From: Bacteroidales bacterium
GTDB taxonomy: Bacteria; Bacteroidota; Bacteroidia; Bacteroidales; Muribaculaceae
NCBI GenBank assembly: GCA_020859845.1
Contig: JAJBVL010000038.1
Location: forward strand, 1-51,469
DNA length: 51,469 nt
Reading direction: 5' to 3'
The notes below the pieces were generated by a model that was not told the origin of the DNA, searched no databases, and saw only the letters and a program-made list of their open reading frames with translations. Shown in pieces: positions 9,415-18,304 of this stretch (positions are counted from its first letter, which is position 1; the number at the start of each line of letters is the position of its first letter). Made by a program: the position numbers and the translations under genes.

Positions 9415-10274
9415 AACATCTTGCTATTTCATTCTGTCTCTCCGTTTCATTCTGTCTCTCTATCCTTCTGAGCCTATGCCTCTCCGCCTGCGCCGACGAC
9501 GAAGTGGAGCGCCTCACCAATGCCGACATGCCCCTGGTGGTAGAAGGTTGGATAGAGGAGGGGGAATATCCTGTGGTGATGGTGACACGTGCCGTGAATC
9601 TTCTTGACACGATAGGCGATCTCGAACAGTATGTAGAGAAATGGTGTAGAGTGACCATTAGCGACGATGCTCAATCGGTGATCCTAACAGGAAGGGTTGA
9701 CAAGAACTACACTCCACCATTTGTCTACACCACCTCGGCCATCAAGGGACAGATGGGCCATACATATCATCTCAAGGTAGAGACCGAGAGCCAGACCGTG
9801 GAGAGCGATGCTACCATTCTCCCCTACACCAAAATTGATTCTTTGCGAGTGAAGCCATGCTTAGATACTGATACCCTCTATCGTCTTGTGGCTTATCTAT
9901 CGCCCGACCAGGAGGGCTACTATAAGTTTTTTAGCCGCGTCGTAAATGAAGAGACACGTTATTACTCATCTTTTTTGGGCACATTTGATGGCCTCACCTA
10001 CAATACCTCGAATGGAATTGACGTTATGAAAGGAATCCATGACACCTATGAGGGACACTTCACTCCCTACTATCATTTGGGCGATACAGTGAGAGTCAAA
10101 CTCTGCAGCTTGGAGCCCTCACTATATGCCTTTTGGAAGGCTTACGAAGACGCGGTGTCGCTATCGGGCAACCTCTTCTTCACTTCCACCAAAGGGTGTC
10201 CTTCTAATATCCCCGGTGCCCTTGGCTACTGGGCAGCGTATGGCTATTCAGCGCGGACCATCGTCATCAAATAA
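9411..10274 (+). CDS. DUF4249 family lipoprotein
   Basis: 287 residues. The N-terminus is a lipoprotein signal peptide ending in LSAC, so it should be acylated at the cysteine and exposed at the outer membrane. The mature part follows the DUF4249 pattern: LVVEGWIEEGEYPVVMVTR, a segment GHTYHLKVETES, and a C-terminal FWKAYEDAVSLSGNLFF. In this family the gene sits directly after a TonB-dependent receptor, as here, and is thought to be its partner lipoprotein. The leader codons contain a short internal duplication of a TTTCATTCTGTCTCTC-type sequence, giving SFCLSVSFCLS. Function beyond receptor association is unknown. Confidence 0.85.
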   Translation: MKHLAISFCLSVSFCLSILLSLCLSACADDEVERLTNADMPLVVEGWIEEGEYPVVMVTRAVNLLDTIGDLEQYVEKWCRVTISDDAQSVILTGRVDKNYTPPFVYTTSAIKGQMGHTYHLKVETESQTVESDATILPYTKIDSLRVKPCLDTDTLYRLVAYLSPDQEGYYKFFSRVVNEETRYYSSFLGTFDGLTYNTSNGIDVMKGIHDTYEGHFTPYYHLGDTVRVKLCSLEPSLYAFWKAYEDAVSLSGNLFFTSTKGCPSNIPGALGYWAAYGYSARTIVIK

Positions 10275-10311
10275 CTACTTTAAGACATTACAGACTAAAG
10301 CAACATAGTAA

Positions 10312-11097
10312 ATGAAGATTTCTATCATACAGACCGACATCGCATGGGGTAATCCCGAGCTAAACCGCCAACGCCTTTCATCTATGATAGACGAAGAGGT
10401 GGCTCGCGAAGGTGCATCAGATCTTTACGTCCTCCCTGAAATGTTTTCTACGGGGTTTGCTATGGAGCCTGAGGCAGTAGCAGAGAGCGACGGGGCCACC
10501 CTAAGATGGATGGCGGCCCTTACCTATCGGCTGAATGCTGCTATCTGTGGGAGTGTGGCCACGGAGGAAAAAGATCAAGAGGAGGGTGTAAAAAGATATT
10601 TCAATCGCCTCTACTTCGTCACGCCAGAGGGTGAGACAACCCTCTACGACAAACATCATCTCTTCACTTTTAGCGGAGAGCATGAGCATTATACCGCAGG
10701 CAAGGATAGAAGTGAGCTGACCTTTTGCGGGGTGAGGTTTCGGCTGGCCATATGCTACGATATTAGATTCCCTTGGTGGCTAAGAAATCGGCCAGAAGAG
10801 CCTTACGACGTATTGATCGTAGTGGCTTCATGGCCTCAAAGCCGACGCGCTGTATGGGATATCCTCCTACGCGCTCGCGCCATAGAAAATCAAGCCTACG
10901 TGGTGGGAGTAAATCGTATCGGCTCCGACCCAAGTTGCGATTACGACGGTGGCTCGGCGATCATTAGTCCGTATGGAGGCATTTTAGTGGCTGCCTCCGA
11001 CAATAAGAGCGAAATAAAGAGCGCAACAATCGACCTCGGTCGTCTATATAATTTTCGCCGCAAATTCCCCGTTCTTAACGACAGCGATCCTCAATAA
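10312..11097 (+). CDS. Carbon-nitrogen hydrolase, omega-amidase (YafV/Nit2-like)
   Basis: Nitrilase-superfamily amidase, 261 residues, cytoplasmic. The Glu-Lys-Cys triad is visible: the glutamate in LPEMF (about residue 43), the lysine in YDKHHLF (about 113) and the cysteine in AICYDIRFP (about 147). The combination PEMFSTGF, KHHLF and FPWWLRN is typical of the omega-amidase branch that hydrolyses alpha-ketoglutaramate or alpha-ketosuccinamate. It stands 37 bp after the DUF4249 gene and 39 bp before the DUF262 genes and is probably unrelated in role to both. Confidence 0.87.
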   Translation: MKISIIQTDIAWGNPELNRQRLSSMIDEEVAREGASDLYVLPEMFSTGFAMEPEAVAESDGATLRWMAALTYRLNAAICGSVATEEKDQEEGVKRYFNRLYFVTPEGETTLYDKHHLFTFSGEHEHYTAGKDRSELTFCGVRFRLAICYDIRFPWWLRNRPEEPYDVLIVVASWPQSRRAVWDILLRARAIENQAYVVGVNRIGSDPSCDYDGGSAIISPYGGILVAASDNKSEIKSATIDLGRLYNFRRKFPVLNDSDPQ

Positions 11098-11136
11098 TCT
11101 CTCAAGAATACAATACTCCACTCCAAGTCCTTTGCC

Positions 11137-12948
11137 ATGAGCAAAACATCAGAGCCCCAACTTCCATCGGACCATATACCATTGCGGCCTATTAGAGATT
11201 TCATCTCTGCCCAGGACCCGCGCGACCGTCATTTCTTCATTCCCTCTTACCAACGAGGATATCGCTGGGAGCCCAAAGAAGTGAAAGCGCTTCTTGACGA
11301 CATCAAAGAGTTTGTCTTAGAGCAGTCGCTAAGCCAGGATGTACGCCGGCCATATTATTGTCTTCAACCTATAGTGGTAAAGCCACGCGATATCGACGGC
11401 GTGGCCTATTGGGAGGTTATAGATGGCCAGCAACGGCTCACTACCCTTTGGTTTATTCTCAATGAACTCAAGAAAGGCACCGACGACTACGCCGACGACG
11501 AGCTCTTTACAATCACTTACCAGACTCGCCCCAACCTCAACCTCGATAATATCTCTCCGCGCCAAGACATTGATAGCTTCTACATGAACCGTACTAAAGA
11601 CACCGTCAGGTCATGGATAGCTTCACGGCGTCGGCTAAAGGATGTAGCCCTTAGCGACATCCGTAAATGCCTTTTCGTATCGGCCGATACGGGATCGGTC
11701 AAAATCATTTGGTATGAGGATAACAACCGCGAGGAGATAGACGCCATCAAGACCTTCAATAGTATCAATAAGGGGAAAATAGGCCTTACGAGCAGCGAGT
11801 TGGTAAAAGCTCTCTTCTTACTTTATTATGACAACGACAACGTAATGAGCCATGAAGTTGCCACCGAATGGTATCGGATGGAGAAGGAACTTCAAGACCC
11901 CTCGTTCTGGAGTTTTCTGGCAAATGCGGATTACCAACCCGATACTCATATCGACCTGCTCCTCGACCTAATGACCAACCGCTCTCCAGAAGATGACAGC
12001 GACTATGTATATAAGCGCTTCCAAGCTCTCTTTGACGATACCACAGGAGAGGAGAAGATAGTGGGAGTGGATAAGACGAGGATTTGGGCAGAACTTAAAC
12101 GAATATTTGGTGTGCTTGTCTTCTGGTATCAGGAGCCAGAAATCTACCACTATGTAGGCTATGTGGTAGCCATAGGTACTCCTCTCTCTGAAATATACAA
12201 TTCTACTCAAGGCCTACGCAAAGACGAGATTGCCTCCACGCTTAAGAATATAATCCGCGACAAGCTTTCACTCAACGCCGACTCTCTGCGTCAACTCTCC
12301 TACGCCTCCCCTAAAACGTGGCCTACACTTTTGCTCTTCAATGTCCTGACTTCGGCATCGATGGGAAGTGGGCGTTTTGACTTCCTTGCGTTTAAACAAG
12401 TGTATAAAAAGCGCTACACTTACCATAAAGAGCATATAGCCTCCAAGACCGACAACTCCCTGACGCGCAATGAAGATAAACTTCTATGGTTAGGGAGTCT
12501 GGAGAGCCTTACGCGCTATGTAGCGAGTAGCAAGCTGAAAATCTGGCAGAGCCTTCTATCCCAAGCCAAAGAGATAGCTAAGGATATTGAGGGCAAAAAG
12601 GAATCGGCGCAAGAGAGCTTTAAGAGAATCTACGCCGAGGTGGTAGGCATTGTGGAAGCGGGAAGTATTGACGAAGGCGACAAAGATAATATCAGCAATC
12701 TGGCTCTGCTGGATTCTCATCTCAATCAAAGCTATGGCAATGCCCTCTTCCCCACAAAGCGTCAGCGTATCATCCAAAGCGACAAGATGGGCAATTTCAT
12801 TCCCCCGGCAACTCGCAACGCTTTCTTGAAGTATTACTCCGACAAAGATACAAATTCAACCCATTGGGACACTATTTGGAATCAAGATGATGCCACCGCT
12901 TATCTTGATCAGATGGTGACTACCTTAAGTGATGGTTTCCTATTATAG
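11137..12948 (+). CDS. DUF262 protein with DUF1524/HNH-like C-terminus (GmrSD-like)
   Basis: 603 residues. The N-terminal DUF262 (ParB/Srx-like nucleotide-binding) domain shows IPSYQRGYRW at about 35-44, VIDGQQRLTTL at about 94-104 and the later NSINKGKIGLTSSELVKALFL. The C-terminal part resembles DUF1524 of the HNH fold: a histidine in KEHIAS near residue 431, then SNLALLDSHLNQSYGN near 520 followed by an FPTKR segment. The HNH motif looks partly eroded. The family model is GmrSD, a type IV restriction enzyme that cleaves modified phage DNA. The next gene is a second DUF262 protein 9 bp downstream. Whether nuclease activity remains cannot be read from sequence. Confidence 0.85.
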   Translation: MSKTSEPQLPSDHIPLRPIRDFISAQDPRDRHFFIPSYQRGYRWEPKEVKALLDDIKEFVLEQSLSQDVRRPYYCLQPIVVKPRDIDGVAYWEVIDGQQRLTTLWFILNELKKGTDDYADDELFTITYQTRPNLNLDNISPRQDIDSFYMNRTKDTVRSWIASRRRLKDVALSDIRKCLFVSADTGSVKIIWYEDNNREEIDAIKTFNSINKGKIGLTSSELVKALFLLYYDNDNVMSHEVATEWYRMEKELQDPSFWSFLANADYQPDTHIDLLLDLMTNRSPEDDSDYVYKRFQALFDDTTGEEKIVGVDKTRIWAELKRIFGVLVFWYQEPEIYHYVGYVVAIGTPLSEIYNSTQGLRKDEIASTLKNIIRDKLSLNADSLRQLSYASPKTWPTLLLFNVLTSASMGSGRFDFLAFKQVYKKRYTYHKEHIASKTDNSLTRNEDKLLWLGSLESLTRYVASSKLKIWQSLLSQAKEIAKDIEGKKESAQESFKRIYAEVVGIVEAGSIDEGDKDNISNLALLDSHLNQSYGNALFPTKRQRIIQSDKMGNFIPPATRNAFLKYYSDKDTNSTHWDTIWNQDDATAYLDQMVTTLSDGFLL

Positions 12949-12957
12949 ACTATCAGT

Positions 12958-15372
12958 ATGAAAGACTATACCCTTCTTGAACTCCTGGAGAACTACAATA
13001 TCGTGATCCCCCCGATACAACGCGATTACGCTCAGGGGCGCACCTCGCAACGCATCACCGATCTACGTCGCGACTTTCTGGATGATATTTTTCAAGCTCT
13101 GTCAGACGACAATGCCCCAGCCCTACGACTCAACTTTGTCTACGGAGATGGCGACGATGGCATGACCTTTATCCCCATCGACGGTCAGCAGCGACTCACC
13201 ACCCTTTTTCTCCTTCACTGGATGTTGGCGCCCGACGACCAGCTATCAGCGTTGCGCCACGAAGATATGCCCACTCGCCCGAGTAGATTTTCTTATCAAG
13301 TGCGCACGTCGTCAAAGGACTTCTGTGATCGTCTTGTCAACAACCCTACCCATACGATTCATCGTCCCGACGCCGAGACTTTGTTATCCTCTGCTATTAA
13401 AAACGAGAGCTGGTATCTATGGGAATGGCGAAGTGACCCCACCATTCAAAGCATGCTCAAAATGATCGACGATATAGAAGCTCGAATCACTCCGGAGATG
13501 AAAGACGATATGTGGCAGCGACTCATAAGTGGAGCTATAACATTCAACTGGCTTCCGCTCCACAACTATCATCGTGTCAACGACCTATTTGTAAAGATGA
13601 ACGCTCGCGGACGTGAGCTCTCTGCCTTTGACAAGTGTAAATCGACCATCGAGCAACTCCTCTATAAAGCAGCTTATAAAGCCGCCTTCAAGGACCGCGA
13701 TGAGAAAGCTATGGAGCGCACGCATCAATGGGGCTGCAAAGTTGACAATCAATGGATGAATGGATTTTGGAAAGAGTTTAGCATAGCCATCTCCGACGAT
13801 GACGATGAAAAGACTTCGTCATATAAACTGCGTAGCATTGAAGAGTATTATCTACGCTTTCTCCGCCAGATGATGACGCTTCCTCTCTATCTTAACATCA
13901 CCAATCTCTGGGCAGCCAAAAGGAAAAGCCAGGAGATTTTAAATGATTTGTGTCAACGAGCCACGACCGGCGACCTTACACGCTTATTGACGGATATGGG
14001 ACAAGCCCAACTCCTCCCTCTCTTCTATTTTAATCAAGTAGAACGGTCAATCGACGGCATGATGGCCAATGAAGGCGAAATATTTCAGAGGACAAAGTTT
14101 CCGGTTTGGCTCGTGCCCAAAGATGAATCTCTTCTCCACCTGTTTACCCTCGCCGATGATGAGCTCACCTATCGCCAGCGGACGTTGTTGGTGGCGCTTC
14201 AATGTTTTACTCTGCTTTGTCCTTACTCGGAATGGGATAGAGAACTGACAGCATGGGTAAGGATCCTTTCCAATCTCATCACTCAGACCGACATCGACAG
14301 CGAGAACTTTCCCCGAGTATGTCAAGGGATATATGAGATGGCCCACAAAGTCTTAAAACCACGAAGAGATAGGAAGGATAAAGACAGCAGTGTGGAATGG
14401 TATTTCGCCCATGGAGGACGCATAAAGGCAATGCGCGGAGTGCAAGTTGAGGAAGAGCAAAAGAAAGCCGCCTTGATGCTCCGTTCACCTGCTTGGCGCG
14501 CTGCTATACTCCGTGCCGAGGGTCTCGACTGTCTGCGAGGGTGTCTGCGCATGCTTCTCTCCGACCTTGATTATACCCATACTACCGACGATGTGGATTT
14601 TTTTAATACGAAGGTTGACAACCTCGCTGCCTTGTTTCCTATCAATAGTGAAACAGGCAGAACCGCAATGACCAGCCACGCTGCCGAGGACAATCTACTT
14701 CTTCGCTCTTTCTTGGGACATCTGAAACGCGACGAATCGATATGGCGAAGCTATCCTATCTTCAACAACGACCTCACTACATGGCGATTAATCCTCACAG
14801 GTGCCTGGCCCGACCATAAAGACAATATGGAGGATTGGCGCCAAGCACTAACAGCAATTCTTTCTAAGGCCGAGATTTCCATCCCTGAGCAGCCCGAGCG
14901 CAATTATGGCTGGATCAAGACACTTGTGGAAGATAAGCCTATGCTTGCTCGCGTAGTGGAGATGCGCAATTGCTGGATACGCACCTATCACAACCATACA
15001 GCCATCTATCCAAGCGCTGCCGGTATTTTCTTCGATACGCCCCTACGTGACATGGTGATAAATGAGCTGGCTTCTCAACGCTATGGCCACTTTGAGCTGC
15101 GTTATGGATCTCTGATTGAGGGCACCACCTACATGGTGGCCAACGCTGTGGGCTTCGTGCTCGATGGAGTGGCTTATGAATGGAATGAATATACCAATAA
15201 GGTATATGCCGAACGTCGCTCCGTGTATCTAAATCCTCCCGATGGCAAAGAGTGGGAAGGGCATTCCTTCTTACCCGAGCCTCAGAACGGCCTTGATATA
15301 CCTACTTATATCAGCACCTATTTTATCCCTGCCCTTAAGGCTCTATCGCCTATTTTAGTCACTAAACAATAA
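12958..15372 (+). CDS. Second, larger DUF262 protein
   Basis: 804 residues. DUF262 motifs are clear: IPPIQRDYAQGR at about 17-28, IDGQQRLTTLFLLHW at about 73-87, and VKMNARGRELSAFDKCKS near 216. The long C-terminal part is largely helical and I see no convincing HNH motif, so it may be a regulatory or target-recognition partner of the shorter DUF262 protein 9 bp upstream. Five bases downstream begins the FtsZ-like mini-protein, so the three form a tight operon. Paired DUF262 proteins of unequal length occur in bacterial defence loci; the exact role here is inferred. Confidence 0.82.
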   Translation: MKDYTLLELLENYNIVIPPIQRDYAQGRTSQRITDLRRDFLDDIFQALSDDNAPALRLNFVYGDGDDGMTFIPIDGQQRLTTLFLLHWMLAPDDQLSALRHEDMPTRPSRFSYQVRTSSKDFCDRLVNNPTHTIHRPDAETLLSSAIKNESWYLWEWRSDPTIQSMLKMIDDIEARITPEMKDDMWQRLISGAITFNWLPLHNYHRVNDLFVKMNARGRELSAFDKCKSTIEQLLYKAAYKAAFKDRDEKAMERTHQWGCKVDNQWMNGFWKEFSIAISDDDDEKTSSYKLRSIEEYYLRFLRQMMTLPLYLNITNLWAAKRKSQEILNDLCQRATTGDLTRLLTDMGQAQLLPLFYFNQVERSIDGMMANEGEIFQRTKFPVWLVPKDESLLHLFTLADDELTYRQRTLLVALQCFTLLCPYSEWDRELTAWVRILSNLITQTDIDSENFPRVCQGIYEMAHKVLKPRRDRKDKDSSVEWYFAHGGRIKAMRGVQVEEEQKKAALMLRSPAWRAAILRAEGLDCLRGCLRMLLSDLDYTHTTDDVDFFNTKVDNLAALFPINSETGRTAMTSHAAEDNLLLRSFLGHLKRDESIWRSYPIFNNDLTTWRLILTGAWPDHKDNMEDWRQALTAILSKAEISIPEQPERNYGWIKTLVEDKPMLARVVEMRNCWIRTYHNHTAIYPSAAGIFFDTPLRDMVINELASQRYGHFELRYGSLIEGTTYMVANAVGFVLDGVAYEWNEYTNKVYAERRSVYLNPPDGKEWEGHSFLPEPQNGLDIPTYISTYFIPALKALSPILVTKQ

Positions 15373-15377
15373 TTCTT

Positions 15378-15875
15378 ATGAGTACTCCTGCATTCCTCTC
15401 CTCTCTGCCTGAAGGCCCTTCAATCCAAGAGCGCTTCGACGAAATGAGCCAAGTGGTGGCTCTCCCCTCTAAGGTCAACGGCCTTCAAGATTATCAATCA
15501 TTTCGGCAGCTGGTGATAGACCATATCCTCCTTCCCCAAAATATTATTAGCTTAGACGTGGCCGATATTATGTCGATGGCTCGAGAGGAAAAGGCCATTC
15601 TCGATGCCTCTATCTGCTATACCTCCTCGCCCACTACATTCAGAAAAGCAGTAGATGAGACTATGAAAGCGCTCTGCGAAGCTCATCCTGAGCTCCAATT
15701 GGCGGGAGTGTGCCTCAATATAGAGTCGCGTAGCGATGTCACTATGTTAACAATGGCTGATCTACACACTCTCTTTGAAGAAAATCCTACGGTCGACGTG
15801 ATGTTTGGCATCGCCAAGGCCCAGCCTACCCTCGAGTGGGAAATGATCGTGACGCTGATATGTAAATTTTTATAA
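15378..15875 (+). CDS. Free-standing FtsZ C-terminal-subdomain-like protein, no GTPase domain
   Basis: 165 residues, 5 bp after the second DUF262 gene. From residue ~44 the sequence follows the FtsZ segment from helix H8 to the end of the C-terminal subdomain. VIDHILLPQNIISLDVAD aligns with the FtsZ stretch IAELITRPGLMNVDFAD, including the T7 loop; both T7 aspartates are kept (D60, D63) and the asparagine is replaced by Ser58. A helical stretch then leads to AGVCLNIESRSD (109-120; FtsZ has GVLVNITAGFD), VDVMFG (139-144) and EMIVTLI (155-161). The GTP-binding half and its tubulin signature are absent, and the first ~40 residues are unique. Such a protein could cap FtsZ filaments by offering a T7 face, but that is inference. 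The alignment was made by eye, so homology is likely rather than proven. Confidence 0.6.
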   Translation: MSTPAFLSSLPEGPSIQERFDEMSQVVALPSKVNGLQDYQSFRQLVIDHILLPQNIISLDVADIMSMAREEKAILDASICYTSSPTTFRKAVDETMKALCEAHPELQLAGVCLNIESRSDVTMLTMADLHTLFEENPTVDVMFGIAKAQPTLEWEMIVTLICKFL

Positions 15876-15886
15876 GTTTTGGCTGG

Positions 15887-15909
15887 CCTATGAAATGATT
15901 TTTCATAGG
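15887..15909. promoter_or_regulatory. Perfect 9-bp inverted repeat, candidate operator (or weak terminator)
   Basis: CCTATGAAA at 15887-15895, a 5-nt spacer, and TTTCATAGG at 15901-15909 form a perfect inverted repeat. It ends 8 bp before a TAATTTTG -7 element, so it covers the expected -33 zone. There is no T-run after it, which favours an operator over an intrinsic terminator of the preceding gene. Confidence 0.6.
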
Positions 15910-15917
15910 TGGGTGTG

Positions 15918-15925
15918 TAATTTTG
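15918..15925 (+). promoter_or_regulatory. -7 element for the AAA+ ATPase gene
   Basis: TAATTTTG, matching TAnnTTTG, 19 bp before the ATG at 15945. The -33 region overlaps the inverted repeat 15887-15909, so a protein bound there would be well placed to block sigma contact. Confidence 0.6.
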
Positions 15926-15944
15926 TGGCATAATCACAGACTTT

Positions 15945-18026
15945 ATGGAACCAAAGACACTCTTAAGCCACATGCGCCTCGCAGCCACTAAGCTGCGTCA
16001 TGGCCATCTAAAACGCCCAGCTGCCCTCGTCGCCTCCCTTAAAGCGGTGGCAGAGTCTCTCTCTCTATCCTCTATCGAAGAAGCAATAGTTTTCGTTGCC
16101 GTGTTTGATCGCCAATGTGGAGGAGCAGCCACCACTATAGAGGATCTTTCCAGCTACTACGACTGCTCTACCTTGGAGGTAGTAGAATTCACTCCTCATA
16201 TAAAAACGCTAAGAGAGCGAGGGCTTATGTCTTTGGACAATCCTTCAGAGCATATGGTCATGGAGCAAAGCTTCAAGATTAGCATCGATATCATGAATAT
16301 GATTATCGAAGGTCGCGAGGTCTCCATTTCCCCAATCCAGCCACGACGGGAGTTTGACCAATTTGATTTCTGCAAAGTGGTCCATTCTCTGATTGAAAAG
16401 CGGAGCAACAACACTATCCTCACCTCAATGCTCATGAAGCAAATAGAGGAAATGGAGGATGAGCATTCCTCTCTTCCTTTAATAGAGAAAGCCAAAAGTC
16501 AACTTATGGATATAGCCGATCGCTGCTTGCTCTATGAGGTGTGCAACGACTTTATCCAAGACTCCGATGGAGGAAACACCACCATAAGCTCCACACTTAA
16601 GGATATCTATGACCATTACATGGATAGCGTAAAAGTCAAGCGCCAGTTGCTCGACTTGATTCATCCCCTCCTTACCAGCAACTTGGTAGACCTTACCGAC
16701 GACGATGAGCTGCGCTTATCCTCACCCGGCATAGAGATACTCTTTGGAGACGAAGCCTCGCTCTACGCCAAAGGCTACGCCAATCTCGATAGATATACGT
16801 TTGTCAACAATCTCTACCGAGAGATCAACGACAACGACATGTCGATGAGCACACGCAAGCAGTGGAGCCTGCTGCGCATCTTAGCCCGCTACGAGAAAGC
16901 CAACCCTCAACTCAACTTCATCACCACCCTCTCTCATCTCATTCGCGACAAAGAGGATCGTCTGCTATTCTACATGATATGCCGCGAGCTTATCAACAAC
17001 GACCAGTATGTCATGTGGCAACTCAACGAGCTCTATCCCAAGGAAGAGGAAATGAAGGTGCAGCGCCGATTGAAAAACGGTCTTCATCCTCTGGTAATGT
17101 ATGGACTGGTGACGGTAGAAAAAGATAGCATGTTTGACCGAGCCATACTAAAACTTACCGACAAAGCTCTCGACCTCTATCTTGAGAGCGACGCCTCGCT
17201 CTTCCAGTCGGCCGTACAAGATTGCGATATAATTCAGCCCGACACCATTGGTGGCAAAAATCTATTCTTCGAGCCAATACTCCAACAACAGCTTTCCACC
17301 CTCCAAGAGAGCCTGCAAGAGAAAGCCTACGATGCTCTCTGCCGACGACTTGCAGAAAAGAATCTCCCCACGGGGGTGGCTGTGCTGCTCTACGGCGAGC
17401 CAGGCACCGGAAAGACTGAGAGCGTGATGCAACTGGCACGCGCCACTGGTCGCAAGATATATCACGTGGACATCTCCAAGACCAAGAGCTGCTGGTTTGG
17501 CGAGAGCGAGAAGATAATTAAAGAGGTGTTTGAAAACTATCGTAAGCTTTGCAAGAAGTGTAGCCGACGACCCATCTTGCTCTTCAACGAGGCCGATGCA
17601 GTCTTCTCGAAGCGCAAAGACGTAAACCATAGCAATGTGGCTCAGACCGAGAACGCCATCCAAAACATCCTTCTTGAGGAGATGGAGCGCCTTGATGGCA
17701 TCCTCATTGCCACCACCAATCTCGCCACCAATCTCGATGCAGCCTTCGAGCGCCGCTTTCTCTTCAAGATACGCTTTGAGCGTCCAACGTCAGAGGTTAA
17801 GAGCCGTATATGGATTGATAAGTTGCCAACTCTTCAACCCTCAGAGGCTCTTCAACTCTCGCAAAGCTACGATTTTAGCGGAGGCGAAATAGACAACATC
17901 GTCAGAAAAGCCACTCTCGAAGAGGTAATCACTGGCACTCTCCCGTCTCTTCCCCGTATCTTAGAGCTCTGCTCGCAAGAGAAACTCGCATCCACCTCAT
18001 CCCATCGACGCTTAGGATTCGCCTAA
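15945..18026 (+). CDS. AAA+ ATPase with long helical N-terminus
   Basis: 693 residues. The first ~450 are mostly helical with no family I recognise (winged-helix-like stretches are possible). A classical AAA+ core follows: Walker A GEPGTGKT near residue 485, Walker B ILLFNEAD near 543, sensor-1 ILIATTN near 585, and an arginine-finger region FERRFLFKIRFERP. The Walker B block has LLFNEAD instead of the more usual LL.DE.D; the catalytic Glu is kept. This is the ATPase type that unfolds or remodels proteins. It stands 69 bp after the FtsZ-like gene with its own promoter and inverted repeat, in the same orientation as the DUF262 operon. Participation in a common system is inferred from position only. 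Confidence 0.85.
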   Translation: MEPKTLLSHMRLAATKLRHGHLKRPAALVASLKAVAESLSLSSIEEAIVFVAVFDRQCGGAATTIEDLSSYYDCSTLEVVEFTPHIKTLRERGLMSLDNPSEHMVMEQSFKISIDIMNMIIEGREVSISPIQPRREFDQFDFCKVVHSLIEKRSNNTILTSMLMKQIEEMEDEHSSLPLIEKAKSQLMDIADRCLLYEVCNDFIQDSDGGNTTISSTLKDIYDHYMDSVKVKRQLLDLIHPLLTSNLVDLTDDDELRLSSPGIEILFGDEASLYAKGYANLDRYTFVNNLYREINDNDMSMSTRKQWSLLRILARYEKANPQLNFITTLSHLIRDKEDRLLFYMICRELINNDQYVMWQLNELYPKEEEMKVQRRLKNGLHPLVMYGLVTVEKDSMFDRAILKLTDKALDLYLESDASLFQSAVQDCDIIQPDTIGGKNLFFEPILQQQLSTLQESLQEKAYDALCRRLAEKNLPTGVAVLLYGEPGTGKTESVMQLARATGRKIYHVDISKTKSCWFGESEKIIKEVFENYRKLCKKCSRRPILLFNEADAVFSKRKDVNHSNVAQTENAIQNILLEEMERLDGILIATTNLATNLDAAFERRFLFKIRFERPTSEVKSRIWIDKLPTLQPSEALQLSQSYDFSGGEIDNIVRKATLEEVITGTLPSLPRILELCSQEKLASTSSHRRLGFA

Positions 18027-18178
18027 ACGTTGTCCTCTTGAGCATTGAAAGCCTAAGAACCACGCCTCTCGTTGGCTCTTAACCTTTTTAACTCTTGGAG
18101 TGAAAAAACCTTAATCTTTAATCTCTCTCCACACCAATAATGTTTTATTAACAAAGCGCTCCTGAGCCTGCCACAGTG

Positions 18179-18199
18179 CAACGCTGCTCAGCAGCGTTG
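18179..18199. repeat. Perfect 9-bp inverted repeat
   Basis: CAACGCTGC, a 3-nt loop TCA, then GCAGCGTTG. It lies between the AAA+ ATPase and the DcaP-like porin gene and has no following T-run on either strand. It may be a transcript-end hairpin or a regulator site. Confidence 0.5.
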
Positions 18200-18207
18200 A
18201 CCCACAA

Positions 18208-18290
18208 CTATAAACAACATAAACAACCCTAACAACCCTAACAACCCCAACACCTCTAACAACCCACAACTCTCAACCATAACCCCTTAC
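18208..18290 (+). repeat. C/A-rich low-complexity leader
   Basis: A G-poor stretch built from repeats such as CAACCCTAA just before the DcaP-like gene. A similar AACCACTCC-type stretch precedes umuC at 24774-24808. The remainder of the 18027-18304 interval shows no ORF. Confidence 0.5.
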
Positions 18291-18304
18291 TCTTAATTAC
18301 TATT

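Noticed and set aside
15887-15909. Intrinsic terminator of the DUF262 operon
   Set aside because: The stem is only 9 bp of mostly A/T and is not followed by a T-run; operator is the preferred reading, though not excluded.
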